Shown here piece after piece: positions 1-15,232 of a stretch of DNA of 64,000 nt (its first letter is position 1; each line of letters opens with the position of its first letter). A program made the position numbers and the translations under genes. The notes beneath the pieces were generated by a model. The model was not told the DNA's origin. It ran no database searches and saw only the letters and a program-made list of their open reading frames with translations. The stretch is from Epiperipatus broadwayi. Taxonomy: Eukaryota; Onychophora; Udeonychophora; Euonychophora; Peripatidae. Where the stretch lies: NCBI GenBank assembly GCA_028023455.1, contig JAQFVV010000186.1, forward strand, positions 1,364,001 through 1,428,000. Reading direction: 5' to 3'.

Positions 1-3000
1 ATTTTAAATATTATATATGTGCGTAAATAAATGTTTGTGTGTTAATTACTGGTAGTGGCTTATTTTATTCTTTTTTTAAAATATTCTTAGATAAGAATTT
101 ATAGAAATAAAATTTAAATCTCTGCTACTCCCTGAGCTAGTGACAATGGGCTAATGACCGGAATCAAAATATATAAAATAAAATAAAAAAAACTTTTTTT
201 TTACTTACGTATCTGCCTACTTTATAAATTTTCTAGGTTCAAATGCCCAGTGGCGCCCTGTAGTGCAGATTACGTTAAGTTTCTCCAATTTTTTTGGATC
301 ATTATAATATATATATAAAAGGCAAGATTGTTAAACAGACGTGATGATATATATAAAATACTTTCTATTTGGATGCATTTTTAAAAAACCATTAATCTAA
401 ATAATTTCTGATTTTTATTATTTCTGTTTTTTATTGAGAGAACTTTCAATACTGTTATATATTAATGTTTACAGCATTTCTACAACCATTTTTATAATAG
501 TCATTACCCAATTGATGGCTGGTTAATCCACCTGAAATGTTGATAGCAATATATATTTTTAATACAATAAATTATACCTAAATCAACCCAGATATGTGAC
601 CCAGGGAAAGGGACTGGGTTATTTCCAAGCTGCATTCAGCTCCAATATATATCCACACATGCATTATTTACTGATATAACTGAACTATTCACTACCAAAA
701 ATTTAAGGTATTAACATGTGAAATGTTGCAGTATGTATTTCATATGTTGATGACTTAGTTTGTTTATTTAAAAAGGCTAATGACTTTAATGCTTAGGATT
801 TCATAAGAGGTTTTAGTGCCGAAATTGTGAGCACCAAAGTGATCCTGGGACATTCTGATCCTAAGTTGGGAACCCTGCCAACTGCATCAAAACACATAGG
901 AAAGTTTGTTTATTTGATATCTTGTGACGAGTTCTCTAAATTCTTTAGCAACCTCTACTTTTTTGACTGACATCATTATTTTCTAATAGTAATTTTCCCT
1001 TACTTTTTATTGATAACCATATCTGTCTAAAAGAGCAGCCACAATTTTAAAGAAATGGCTAACATTTTACAATCCATGTACCAATTTTTTTCACCTATAA
1101 ATTCACACGCACCACAATATTATTCATTTTTTAAAATAATATTTAACATTTTTTTCATAATATAATAAAATACTATAAAAAAATTTAAAGTTTAAAATTT
1201 TTTTACTTTAACAAAATTTACATTTAGAGTTAAGCAGAATATTTTTCAAATAAGATTCAGTTACACGTAACCATTGTTTTAATTCAATTTCATTAATAAA
1301 AATAATTGTCATAAAAAATAAAACTACAAGCATACAAAGCGTGAACAATTACAAAGTCAAACTTAAAATCAATTACAGACTCACTCTGAATTAGTCACCT
1401 CAATATCAGATGAGTGTGAAATATCTACTTATAGAAGCAAAATGGAATGTTTTTAATTTTAGACTGAATTTGAATTTTTACTATAATTTTTTTCTGAGTA
1501 TAAATAATTTTTTTTATTGTAGTATTATTTTTTATGTTTGTAATCAGGGTCCAATGTACCAAATGTAATCCCATAATAAATTACATTTAGTACATGATCT
1601 TATCTTTATCATATAACATTGAGTATTTTTGTTCCTCAACTTACATTTTCAACATCTACATTAAAATCTGCAAAAGGATTTAGCCTTTTAGTAATCTTAA
1701 CATTAATCAATAATAAATAAAATATTTTTTCTTCTAAATTCTCTGAATATTAGAGTATAAACATTAAAGTTTTAATACCAATAGTCTTTTTTACATCTAC
1801 AAATTCCAGTATTACAATATCCAAATGAATTCACAGCAAATGCAACACCATGCATTTTTCTTTATGATTATATTTTCCAAGTTTTTCCTTTGGAAAACAA
1901 ATTTCATTAAGAACAGCTTCATATCATCAAGTGCTTTTTTCTTTCAAGCCTTGAGTAGTTCACATAGTTAAACTTAACTTGCAATAATTATCTATTGGTT
2001 GCAGCTGTTGAGTTTATATTTGATGACTGACCTATCAAGTGCAATGAGCTAGCTAGATAGATGACAACTTCTATGTCTGTCCTTTTATGATAGGCACAGA
2101 GACATTTGCTGTTTGAAATCTTGCTTAAATTCAGTCTCAAAGTGATTCTTAGTGATTGTACCACCTGGTGCAAATATTGGAACTGATAACTTTTAATTCA
2201 TTAAATCTTTTTCTGTTACTGATTTTTCAGAGTGGAGGTCTTGTATAAAGAAAGAAAATAAATATTACAGTTCTAATTATGATGCATGCAAATAAATAAC
2301 AAAGATACAATTGTATAAGCACTTAACCCTTTTTCACAGTTAATACAGGATATTAGGTAACGATATAAGAAGCTTAGATGTTTGGGTTCTGTAGCAAGAA
2401 GAGACAGAAAAAATATTTGAACCAAAAAAAATAAACTAAAATTTTATTTCTATAAGAAAACAAGAGATGCTGTTGTTACATCTTGATTAATTTTTGTTAT
2501 AACCTTATACCTGAAGTTTATTCTACTTAGGGAGAACAAACCATGCAACCATCTCTCAAAATATTGGCAATAGAGTCTACAGTTGTCAAATTTATCATTC
2601 TCAAGTAGATACACATTTGTTTTAGTTTTTTTAAAATAGGATTGTTGTTAAGTTAAATAAAATAAAGTATAAATTGTTGTTTTAAATATATTAGTTTAGT
2701 GTTAGGGTCATTGATAATTATATCATCATATTTTTTTAAGGCTACTACCACATTGCAATTACTGAAAACAAATTAACTTAAAAAATTAACAGTTTCACTC
2801 TTATTTCTGATGTGATTCCTCACATGTAGTTATTCTCAGAATTTTTCATTTATGTATATACAGTGTTTCTCAATAAAAAATGATTAGTTCTTCCTCCATG
2901 CTGTTTGCAGTGCAATATAGTCTTCAACACATCATACACAATAACATAATGTAGTTGTTACCATAAAAAAGTTGCCGATGAGTCTCTGAATCATGAGTCA

Positions 3001-6000
3001 CAGTATGAATTCCAACAGGGGTTTTATTTATATATTTTTTTCAATTCTCTTTTTGCCACCACAAAACCTTGCAAATCACTTGAAAAAATTCTTATGATCA
3101 TGACTCTAGTGGAGCAATATGAATTATTTCAAACATTTATTCAATTTAAAACAAAATTTAATATTAGTATTTCTTATATCATGGTTAAGATACATTTCAT
3201 ATGATCACTCGTTATCAAGACATGCTAGCAATCTTAATTTTTTTTAAAGATGAAGAATTAAAATATGTTATATAAACATTCACTGATTTAGAGATAGAAC
3301 TGTAGGTATCTTGGAAAGAGAACCAGTTACCAGTTAATTTTTGTCAGGAATTCAAATGTTCAGCCAAATATAAACTTAGCTATTAAAATTACTATGAACA
3401 AGCTGGTAATATGCTTGAATTTTATTAGTGGTAGTTTTGTATTTTTTAGGTATAGGAAAAACTATACATAAGTTTTAAAATAGTTGATTTTAGTACAAGA
3501 GCATGCCCATTACCATTAGGCTAAACAAATGAAAATAACTGAGGATTTTATAATTTTTTTTATACTATACTCTTGCTAAAAATAACTAAATATTCATGGT
3601 TCCTAATCTTATAAATTCTCAGTCATTAGAAAAAATTTTCAAATTGAGATTAGAATTCAGGATCATGAATATTGCTTATCTATATATGTATTAGCATTTT
3701 ACATCTTACATTATTTCTATTCTTTATCAAATATTTTCAGTTTTTTATATTATTTTTAATTTTTATTTTAATTCTAATTATATATTGTACCCTCACCTCC
3801 AGGAAATATATAATTATAATCACTTGATCTAGCTCAGATAAATAACTATGTTTATCTAAAATGTATTTAAATTAACAATAACTATATTTTTAAGAATATT
3901 AATGATTAAATTAACTTAATTTAATAAATAATAATATAGTTCTGGTTTATAAAAAGAAAGAAATCGATATCTAATCAAATCATGAGACTATGAAGTGAGT
4001 TTACAAGTGGTAGAGCGACTACATTAAGATAATCTCCCACTGGATATCACCTCAATGGCATAAGATTACTATCCTTATTCCTATTACTTAAATACTACAT
4101 TTATAGTACTCTTACATCTTTAATCAAAACTAATTAAGTAAATTACCTTTAACAAATTAATTTAAATATCTTTCTCAAAACTAATTTAACTCAAATTATC
4201 TCAGGTTCTCTTAAAATAATGAAAAAATTAATTATAGTTTTTGTAATCAAGTATGATAAGGGATTTAATATCATTCCTAACTACAATTTAATAATATTAA
4301 TAATAACAAATAGTAATACTAATCTTTAATCTATAATTCACTCTCCTATCTTTCTATTTATAATGTTATTCTTGTATATCTTATAATAAAAATGTAATAT
4401 AATTTTCTATTATCCATATGGCATTTTAAGTAAACATGTATGATATGATATTATAATCTGAGAATATGTGGCAATCATTACTAAGATAATTTAATGTAAA
4501 TCTTTGGTAATTATTCCATGACCATCATACTAATACCATAAGTAAAACTTCTTAAATAAAATATATCAATAAAATATAACTCCTAAATAAAATTTTTATT
4601 TATAATGTGCAAATATTATATCTTCATTATAATTATCTGTGATTATGAAATTGTGATGTGAAGAAACCGAGTCAACACCAAGACTTATAAAACAATTTAA
4701 CAATTTTATTATAACAAACTTAACAATAAAATTATTTACATTATTTACATTTTGACAGAATTCTATTTTCTTCATATTCAGGTATTTTTCAAGACACATC
4801 AAATGACTTAAAATATAAGATACCGAACATTTCTTAAATAAAATATTTCTTATTTTTTAAAATATCATTATATAACTTTTTTATTACAGTTATTTGATAT
4901 TATTACTTTATAGGTTTTAAAAAAAAACATATAGGTAATACTTTTACTATGAACTTATCCTTGTTCTTTAGTTTAAAAATTATTTATTATTCTGTATAAT
5001 CATTCTTCAATAATATTCATGTGAACAACCTTAATTCATAGCATACCATCAGACTAAGCTACTTACTAATTATTACTTTAAACTTTAAATATCATGTATG
5101 TATTAGTGTGTTGTTATAAAATTATTTTTGTAAAACTTATGACTACTTTCATTCATTCAACACGATTCAGTCTATTACCTTTAATCATAAATAAAAATAT
5201 GCATTATAAGTATGTCTTTTTTTAAAAAAAATTCTTAATAATTAAGTAATATCATTATAAATTCTTTTAAATTATCAACTATTTATTTTATAAAAAAAAA
5301 AAAAAAATATTATTTTTAACTATAAAGTTTTATGATTCTTTCACTGATGAAATTATGTTCTTATAATTTTTTACACTTATTTTATTCTAAGCAACATAAC
5401 TTATCTTATCCAATTTAACAATTCTCTATTTCCAAACTTATTTATTATTTCCAATTTTAAAACAACCATCTTTTACAATGTAATCCAATAAATTTCAATA
5501 ACACATAAACTAGTAGGCATACGGGGTAAACTATAACTTCAACTTAACACCTTTATCAACTAACCATCATGGGCACAGTGTACATGAACTGAGGTATAAC
5601 TTATTTGTTTAATAACCTCTTCTACCAAGTATAATGTCCAGGCTATTCATTCAGCACTATGGCACATTAAGCTTTAACACATAGAAAATAAACACTGCCA
5701 TGAATATAAACAAGATATAGGGCTAGTATATTCTTCTTCCCATATAAACAAAACCTACATACAATATTATCTTGGTCTTATATAACCTAATACTAAGACA
5801 TTAGCATTTAAATTCACCAATTTACATCGCTAAATACATCCTCAGTTCTATAATAACAAATAAATTCATTTTTAGAATAACAGTCTAACTAACTAATAAG
5901 ACAAGATTATTTCATTCTTTAATAGTTCTCAAACTTTAGCACAAACAATCAGAATCAGTGTCATATTTTTAACACTTTAAACTATTCAACAAAACATCCA

Positions 6001-9000
6001 ATTCAGTTTTAATAGAATCATATACTTATATTTCTTTTATGTTTAAATATCTTTACAATATCATTAAAATTATGCATATTCTTAAATAACTAAACAAATG
6101 ATAAATTATGTGTAGGTGTGTGTTTTATATATGCATCTGTCCATACAAAATAACAAACACATTTTAAAACTATTAATAATTTACATTATTACCATAAGTA
6201 ATTTCTGTTGGCAATTACTTAGTGATGCCTTCTGGATTACGATCTAAATAAACATTTTATTATCATTTATTCCACATTATCACACTTTAAAATATACTAA
6301 GTTAAAGATTTTTTTTTTTTACAATAAAATTTAATTACTAAGTTAGTAAATAATTTAATGTTTTCAGTTTCTACACTATATTTATACTATGAATAAATAT
6401 TACTATAATTGTGTTAGTAAAAAATTGATTTTAAAACCATATTTACAATAATTTTATTAGAATTTCTTATGATGAAATGTTCTTTCTTGATAATAAGCTC
6501 ATTACAGAAAGTATCTTTTCTCCTGGTAAAAAAACATTAGTAACACACTTTTGATGTCAATAATCATGCATGTTCTGGTTCTTAACATTGCAAAATATCC
6601 AAAATGACAGTTCAAGTTAAATATGGTATGTTTACTTTTATTCTATAAGACTTACACTAATATAATTAATATTTTTCTTATCTCCAAAACTTTAAATATT
6701 TCAACAGGTACTGTTAGGTAAATATCTAATTCTAAATACTCTTCGTCAAGATAATTTTCCAAATTCTTGTAAATTTTCCATATTTACTGAGGTTTAATAT
6801 CTTCTGATACAACCAATACTTCTCCCAATATTTTCAAATAATTTAAATTATTTTCCCAAATAATTTAAATAAACTTTTGTATGACCCGTATACCTTAATG
6901 ACTAACTTGTAATATTTTTTTAAAATAGGATATAAATTACATACTCACAAATGATCTTATATTTTCTAGGAAAAATTCAATTTTAAAATATTTCCAATAT
7001 TTCTTCAGAAAGAAATATCTCCACATTCTAAAATAATTGTTCGGTCAAATTTAAAAGTTTTTTTTTTTTTAAAGTATTTTTCCATTGTATTTTAAATAAA
7101 TTTTCTTCATAAAATATATTACATCATTTCACTTTATATCTTTTAATGAAATTTTATATATATATATATATTTTTTCTGTGATGTTCTTTTTATGAAATT
7201 TAGTCACAAATCAATATGACTTATCAACACAGGCAAAATTATATACTTTATACGATAATAATATGTGAATACTTCCATTAATTTTTTTTTATATTTAGTG
7301 ATGACTTCTTCATGTTTAAGTTGATGACAAATTGAATGAAAACAAAGCAGAAGTAAGGAATTATTTAAGTTTTAACCCTCTTTCTCCATATCACGATCTT
7401 GTAATAATAAAATGCTGTATTTTTATAAAAATTGAAGTTAAATAAAATGGATTATTACACTACTAAATACTTTACCAAAATTGTTGAAATACTAATGATG
7501 TTATAATAGTACATCGGTAGAATGAGATAACAGCTCAATAATCGTCTGCCAAAATTTAAACAGCTCTTAAATACTCCAGCTGATTCCAATTTTGATTGGT
7601 CCATTAAACAATCCTGGCCTCAAATTATCCGGGACCATGAACATTGGTTTAAAGTTAAAGTTAATAATAATTTACTAAATATTTATTTTTATTATATTCT
7701 TCAATTCTTACTTAATTTTCACATTTTATTTTCACTTACTAAAGACTTTAAAATAATTTTTAAAAATCACATTTCAATATTTATTACCATTTCTACTTTT
7801 ATTTTGAACTTAACATATTTATTTTCAACAAAAAACATAAATCTGATTTTATTTATTATATTAACTTTTAAAATCCAATTTAACATTTATAACAGATAAT
7901 ATTATTCTATTTTCGAACACAGGTGTGCGTCATGTGATTTACAAAACTAAATAAGGCACTAATAATTTAAAGACTAAAATAATAATTTAATTTATAAAAT
8001 GTTACATAATCACTATTATAGCACAATTTTAAAATAATTATTTTAATATTATAAAACCAAAACATACACTTTTCTCCCACATTATTTTATTTAATCAAAT
8101 GATTTTAAAAATATAGCCATTAAATACAATTATTATTACTAAATCTATTCGTTTAACTTTAAAGCATTACTTTTAAAATTTACCCTAATTATTATTTATG
8201 AGACTTATTAAATCAGTATTTATTATGGCCAGTTCTCCCAACCATATAATCTTATAATGATTTTTAGTTAACTGTTTTCTTACAAATACCAACCCAACAC
8301 TATACATCAATTATTTTACTTGCATTAACTACATTATTCAAAGATTATTAACACACAACATACATCATCTCCTACCCAACCTCAAAATTTAAAATTTTTC
8401 AGTAAATTATTACAAATAATCCATTCTAACCTAAACAAAAGGGTACTATATATATATAATATTATGATTCGATGTCTGTATTTTTAAAGCAATATACATA
8501 ATTATATAACTGAATATTTGTAAATACAGTAACTAAATAATTAAAAATATTTTATCCACTAAGGATCGCTTTCGATTATCCCAGTAATCTGTATATATAT
8601 ATGTGTATGTTAATTTTTAAATAAACAATTTTTGAGTTACAAAATGATGTATAAATAGCTTATTTTAAAAAATAAATTCTTATTAACTGATTGTATGCAC
8701 ATTAAAGTAGATGGCTATCAATTGCATATGATATGAAATGATTAACAAAAGTCTGGATTGATTTGTTTTTACCATATAAGGAAATACTGAAAAAGTATAT
8801 TTATTTTCTTAAACACAATCTTTATTCATATTTGTAAATAAAAGTATTTTACAGAAAGTATAGCTACAAATGAAAATGGAATTGAGATTTAAAATATAAT
8901 AGTAGTTTTGTCTAAAAATAATCTAAATTAGATATGAAATAAATCTGGAACTAAGTTAAAAAGTTAAAGTGCCATGTTAACTTTGCTTTTAATATTGGCT

Positions 9001-11136
9001 GTGTTTTCAGACACCAGACTAAACTAAACAAATAGCAGTAGCATATATTTTTAATAGTTTAAGATAAAAATTAAATGAAAATATTATGAAAGATAAAGAA
9101 TTGTAGTTAAAAAAATCGTAGAAAAGTTTAATATTTAAAAAAATTATTAGTAGAAATACTGCAGAGGTCAAACATTGGGTTTGACTTAGAGTTTAGGAGG
9201 AGGGTGTTTTGATTGTAATTATATGCTGAACTATTCACCCTATCTAATATTAAATGGTAAGTGTTTTTAGAAAAATTCAGATTATTTAAATACTTTCACA
9301 GTAATTACACATGTAAATTTTATTTAAACTTTCCAAATGCATTTAATTGTAAATAATGGCATACATGTTAGTATGTCAAATAGAAGCAATGTATTACACT
9401 AGCTGAAATCTATATAAAATATTTTAAATTCCCCATAGCTATATTCTTTCAACAACATTCCTACTTTAAATAAAGAAAAACTTGAATTTTGAATTGCAAT
9501 GTTCAAACTTTTTTTTTTATTTAAAGGGGAAATTGGCTGAAAGAATACGGCTATGGGCATTAAAAATATGTTAGTATATAATAATCTATGTGTTGTTACT
9601 AATAGTTGAATTTATAATGGAAAGATTAAATAAAGTTTGAATTTAATTACAACTATATATTTTGTAACTAGTGCAATTAAGCCTAAAAAAGTAATCTGAA
9701 AATGTAATTTGTCAACTAATTATTTTACCGTCTTAATTAATATTTTTTTTATTAATTTTTATTTTTAAAAAAAAAATAGATAGTTTGATCCATGCAATTT
9801 GATCTCTTTCATGCTATTAAATCTACAATATTTTTAAACATTGCAAGAACAGTATATATATATATATATATACGTTAATTGAAAACATTAGTTTGAGACT
9901 ATAAAATATGTATCGCATATTAATGTCAATTATTCAAGCTTGATACATCTTGTGATTTTCTTTGGTTATAAAAGTTGAATATGAAAGAAAAGACATAGAA
10001 AAAAAGTACTGGAGTTACTGAAATGTGATACTGGAAAAGATTTTTGAAAAAAAAATGGTTAGTAAGAAAGATAAAAAAGACGATAATTGATAATATTAAA
10101 TCTCACAATTAGATATATAGTAAAATTAAAGTGAAGTATAAATGACCCGATAAAATCATCTTATTTCGGATATTTTGGAAAACAATCTAATTTATTAGAA
10201 TGAAGTGAAGAAAAAAAGAGAGTAGAAAAACAGATGATAGAAGTCTGGAAGAAATGGCACGTACATGATTGGTAGAAGTAAGAAACAACTAGAGAGCATC
10301 TAGTAATAATGTTAAATAATATATATATATATATTTTTTTCTTTTTTTAATGTTTGCTTAATATATTACTTTATTTAAAATAATATCTTACTTATAAAAT
10401 ATTATATTCATATATATATATGTAGTTTGACTTTTAGTGGGCATTTAGTTGATAAACTGTATATATCTCTTTTTTCTATTTGTTGTTGTAATTACTTTAC
10501 CTCATTATGTCATTCCTTTTTTTAAAGTAATTTTTTGAATGTAAAAATGTTAATACCTGAGTAATAAATATATACTACCATGGAAACTAAAAAACATTTT
10601 ATGAATAGCTTTTATAAATTAATCTTGGTTAATTCACTGAAATGTCAACTTTGATCATTTGAGAACAGAATGGAGTTAAATAATAATAGAAGGAATAACA
10701 ATTTTATGAACATTTAAAATAATCTACGATTATTGAAAAACTCATTCTAATTAATTTATACTATATAACAGCATATATAAAAATAAAAATAAATATTTTA
10801 AATAACTATTAAAATAAATTGGGACAGTTGAAAACTCCGCTGTGAATAGACTTTGGGTATATGGATTGTTTTTATATGCTTTTATTTAATTTGCTCTGTT
10901 TTTGTTTGTATCTCTACATCAAATCTTGTAATTCAATTTTTAACACTTCTGAATTGTTTAATCTAATTGAAACTTTGCATATGTATTCTTGGTAGAAATA
11001 TATGTATTTTTGAAATTCGCAAAAAAAATTAGTAAAAATCTTTTAATTTTATATGTAATATTGATACTAGTAGTGTCTGTTAGCATTTCATTTAATTTTC
11101 TTCTTTTTTGCCTTATATATTGATATCTGTATTTGG
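1..11136. other. AT-rich DNA without recognisable genes
   Basis: I see no gene, RNA gene or clear transposon here. The sequence is dominated by A/T runs, with short AT microsatellites near 7159-7172, 9851-9873 and 10319-10335 and a poly-A run near 5292-5307. Open frames at 1988-2173, 4596-4802 and 10958-11143 have no recognisable domain and are what AT-rich DNA gives by chance. A weak tRNA-like phrase (GGTAGAGCGACTAC) lies near 4010 but cannot be folded with confidence. Strand composition changes sharply near 8.5 kb (see findings). Confidence 0.6.
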
Positions 11137-12180
11137 ATATCATACCATTTCTAACTTACTTAAACACTTCAACAATACTATTTTTTATATCAAAACTTTA
11201 TTCTTGCACTTTTGACTGTCCTGAAGTCACCATCAGAGCTTTTTACAATCCTATTTCTAAATAGGATTGCAATTTATTCTTACAGTTTCAACTATCCTGT
11301 AGTCATCATCAAAGCTCTTTAAAATCCTATTTATATATACATCAAATTAGAAAAAAATTAATATCTTTATGCTGTTCTTCCATATAATAATAATCAGAAA
11401 CTAATAAATTCTTACAACAGCTATATAAATATCAATTTTTTTATAAACATAAAAATCCTTTTTCAGCACCTGATTTGGTGCCCTTTTCAAATGTTAATAA
11501 TCTATTAGATTAATAAACTATTACAGGCATAAAACTATCTAGGGTTCAATAATGAAATTAAAACAGCCAATACAAATATAAATCATTAAAATAAACCAAA
11601 AACCTACATATAAATCCAGTAATTACAAAATAATAAATAGTAAAAATAATTTAAATAATTGTATGAATATTTACAAGTCTTTTATAAATTTGATTAATAA
11701 TTTGTTAATTAAAAATGAATAGAAAGTTATATAAATTGATATATATATATATATATAATCATAAAAAATGCATGTAATTTATTTATTTATTATATTGTTA
11801 TGATATAGTCAATTATTTTGTAATTACTGGATTTATATGTAGGTTTTGATGCATTTTAATGATTTATAATTATATTGATTGTTTTAATTTCATTATTGAA
11901 CACTAGATGGCTTTATCTCTGTAATAGTTTATTAATGTAATAGATTATTAACATTTGAAAATGCACCAAATCAGGTGCTGAAAAAGGATTTTTATGTATA
12001 AAAAAATTTGATATTTATATATCTATTGTAAGATCTTATTATTTTCTGATTATTATTTCTAAATAGGATTGTAAAAAACTCTGGTAATGACTGCAGGACA
12101 GTCAAAACTGTAAGAATAAAGTTTTTATGTAAAAATAGTATTATTGAAGTGTTTAAGAAAGTTGGAAATGGTATGATAAG
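11137..12180. mobile_element. Foldback element, PLE/retrozyme-like, about 1 kb
   Basis: Two arms (about 11137-11640 and 11812-12180) are imperfect inverted copies around a loop of about 170 bases. The matching features are, on the outside, an AATAAAG-containing stretch next to a GAAAC motif; then the paired phrase TAAATAGGATTG; then CACCAAATCAGGTGCTG (right arm) and its complement (left arm). The left arm carries two minus-strand copies of the hammerhead-like core (around 11211-11240 and 11273-11302). The right arm carries one plus copy (around 12081-12113, GACTGCAGGACAGTC followed by AAAAC). No protein domain is visible in either arm. Divergence between the arms suggests an older insertion. 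Open frames at 10958-11143 and 11992-12183 are by-products. Attribution to a Penelope-like element is inferred from the shared core. Confidence 0.7.
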
Positions 12181-15100
12181 CATTTAATTTAATTTAAAAC
12201 TGAATTATTCATTAAAGATATGATTTTAATAACTCAGTGTATTAAACTAAAGAGTAAAAAAATACATTTTCTTTAATATTCTGGATCTGATCTTATGCAT
12301 TCCATTATTATAAAATCAGAATTTTGTGCAATTAGATGTAAAATGAATGAATAATACAAGATTTTCTAAAAAAAAAAAAAATTAAAATGAACTTTAGCAT
12401 TATTTTCATGAAGAAAAAAGAACTCATTTACATTATAAAGACATGCAAAGTCCATCTAAAGAAACTCAAAAAGTATATACTAGAATATGGTACTGTTAGG
12501 TGTGCTGTACAGTGTTACTCAAAAATAAGTAAAATTAAAATTACAAAAACAGTAATCATGAAATTCATAAAGCTACAATTCAAATATCACAGAAGCAACG
12601 ATTAACTGAATGAATCAGTATGTAGTATAAGTGAATATATTTGAAGTTCATGAATAGGTTTGGATAATCATCATAAAATTCATCTATAATATAATAATAT
12701 TCCTTTTGTTCATTTTGGCATTTTCTCATTTTTTATTTTTGAATTTAGAATGGTCATACTTGATACAAATGTTTGCTGCTGATGTGATACGAAATATAAT
12801 TTCAAAAAAAAAAAAATAATGATGTATATACCTTACTTAAATGTAGTTTTCTTAATCAATCAAATGTTTATTACCCTGATTTAATGTTGAAAAATTAATG
12901 ACGAGTTGAATGAAAAATAATAAGTAATAAAGCAAACAAATTTGGTAAGAAAATTGATATGTGAACTAATAAAATAAATAAGTAAATGTAAATCTCAACT
13001 TAATAACTTGATTAGTGTGAAAAACTAAATTAATTATTCTTTTGTAATTGTGCTTTGTATTTCTTGTAATCAGTATTCTTTGGGTAATGAGAAAATCCTT
13101 AATCTAAAAAGGTAACACCAGGAACTATTGTAGTATATTTTTATCTTATGTTTCACAATCTACCCACCAGATGACACTTTAGAGAAAAATGACTGAAGAA
13201 ATTAATCCATAAAAAATGAAGTGTTCATTACATCTTTATATGCTTCCCCCATCCCCCTCCCCCCCCCCAAAAAAAAATGAATTGCAAAACAATAATAATA
13301 AATAATCTGTATCATGCTGAATGATGATAATAAGTGTAGAAAATATAATTTAATATACATTAAAGTTAACAAACTTAATTATTAGTTATTTCAAAATGAA
13401 ACAGACTTTTTTTTAAAAGAAGCAACGTTTGTTTCCAGTTTATCAATGAGCTAACAATTACTGGATAATTCACCTTTTCAGATAACAATTAAACAACATT
13501 AGTCATCATTGAAATTACTTTTGGATAAAAAAGGAACTAAATAATGTCCTACATTTTTTAAAAAGTCTAGCATTTTAAATATTTATTACTACTATTTAAC
13601 TTTTTATGGATTGCTTTTCTTTTATTGCTTTTATTTAACATACTTATTGCTGTCAATTATATTCTTATGGATTCCTTTTTGTAAGTGTAAGCATTCAATC
13701 ATTTTATTAAAGAACCTTTTTGCAAACAAAGACTGTAGAAAAACAGATCCGTAAGTATTAATATGTATTAAAAAATATGTAGAAGTGTATCTGAATGAAG
13801 TTTATATTTATTAATTGATCAAGGTATTTGATTCAGTTATTTTTAAAAGTTGTAATAGTATTAAAAAATAACTAATTGTTTATGACAGTTTATTATATTA
13901 TATAACTGCTACATGATAATATAAAAAGTAGTATTATTGGCAGTAAAAAGTTTGAATCATTTCAAATGAAAATTGATGTTAACATAGACATATATTAACT
14001 CCAACGTTTCCATCATTATTTTAGAGTCTATTTTTTCATGACCAATTAAGACCCAGTGATAGAAAAAAAATTAAGCAAGCATAAAATTCATAATAATGTG
14101 AAGAGCCTTCTTTTATAGTTATGGGTATCCAATGAAAATAAATAATTAATGATAATTTTATTAAGCACATGTATTGTCTACCATAAGCAAATCATGCTAA
14201 ATACTAAAGGTTGATAGGCCATATTATAAATGTTAAAGGAGTGCTTTATAAATTGTTTGCTAGGATAGTTGAAATGATGATATCTGGATTATATAAAAAA
14301 AGATTATTTCATTATCTTTTTGATTAAAAATATTATGAAGAGAGAAAGAGTAAATATCAAAAAAGAAGTGCTGATAAATATTATTTGATAGTATAAATAT
14401 TGGAATTATATGTAAAAGGATTATTGTTTTGTTACTTAAAGATATAATGAATAGAAAATTATTAAGTCCTCTGTCGAGAAAGAAATAATATTTAATTATA
14501 TAGTAGACAAAATATTAAATTTTGATTATTTTCAGGTCAAAATTTATCATTATGTCATGCCATTTATTTTAGTATCACAATATTTAAAACTATTTTTTAA
14601 AGTCTAATGAGATGTTTTCATTTTTAAAAGTAATAGATCATGTGACAGATTTTTAAAAAAAATGTTTGCAAAACCTTTATTTACTAGTCTAAGATTGTAT
14701 AGACTATTCCAGCTGATCTTCAATATAGTGGCTATGTATTATATAAAGGAACTGATGTGAAGATTATGGGACAATTAAAATTTTTATTTTTAATATATCT
14801 TTTAAAATTACAAAAATGTAGCAATTAATACTTAATTTTTTTCTGTTTAAGATTATATAAGAATAAACATTTCAGCCTCATGTGTTTATAGATAATAAAT
14901 AATACGAAACATTGTCAGATAAAATTAAGCACCCTATAAAAAGTCATTGAAGCCTTTTGAATATCTTTTCATGGAGAAGTTGTGAAAATAAAAGGCATTA
15001 CTTAACAGACATGCAAGTGATTAGGAGGTGTGGGTTTAAGCAATTTATTAATCTTACTTTAAATCTCTTGCAAGAATAACTAAATACCCATTTACTAATT

Positions 15101-15200
15101 AATATTGGATGATTCGTGTATTCGTTAGGCACTATAATTCAATATAAACTTCATTAACCCTCCTTTAATACTTTAAGCAAATATTTTTTAGTTATTTATA
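12181..15200. other. AT-rich DNA without recognisable genes
   Basis: No gene is supported. The + strand is G-rich relative to C over most of this stretch. A C-rich tract lies at about 13246-13269. The open frame at 12387-12605 is lysine/isoleucine-rich and matches nothing I recognise. Confidence 0.5.
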
Positions 15201-15232
15201 ACAGTTTCGACTGTCCTAGCGGTCTTCTTCAG
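15201..15232 (-). other. Solitary hammerhead-like core motif
   Basis: Read on the minus strand, this is CTGAAGA, one extra A, GACCGCTAGGACAGTC, then GAAACTGT. GAC and GTC can pair as a short stem between the two conserved boxes. The same layout occurs in the foldback families at 11.2, 22.7 and 52.3 kb, but here I see no inverted partner. It may mark the end of an old element extending to either side. Ribozyme activity is not implied, because the extra base between the CTGANGA box and the stem departs from the standard hammerhead core. Confidence 0.45.
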
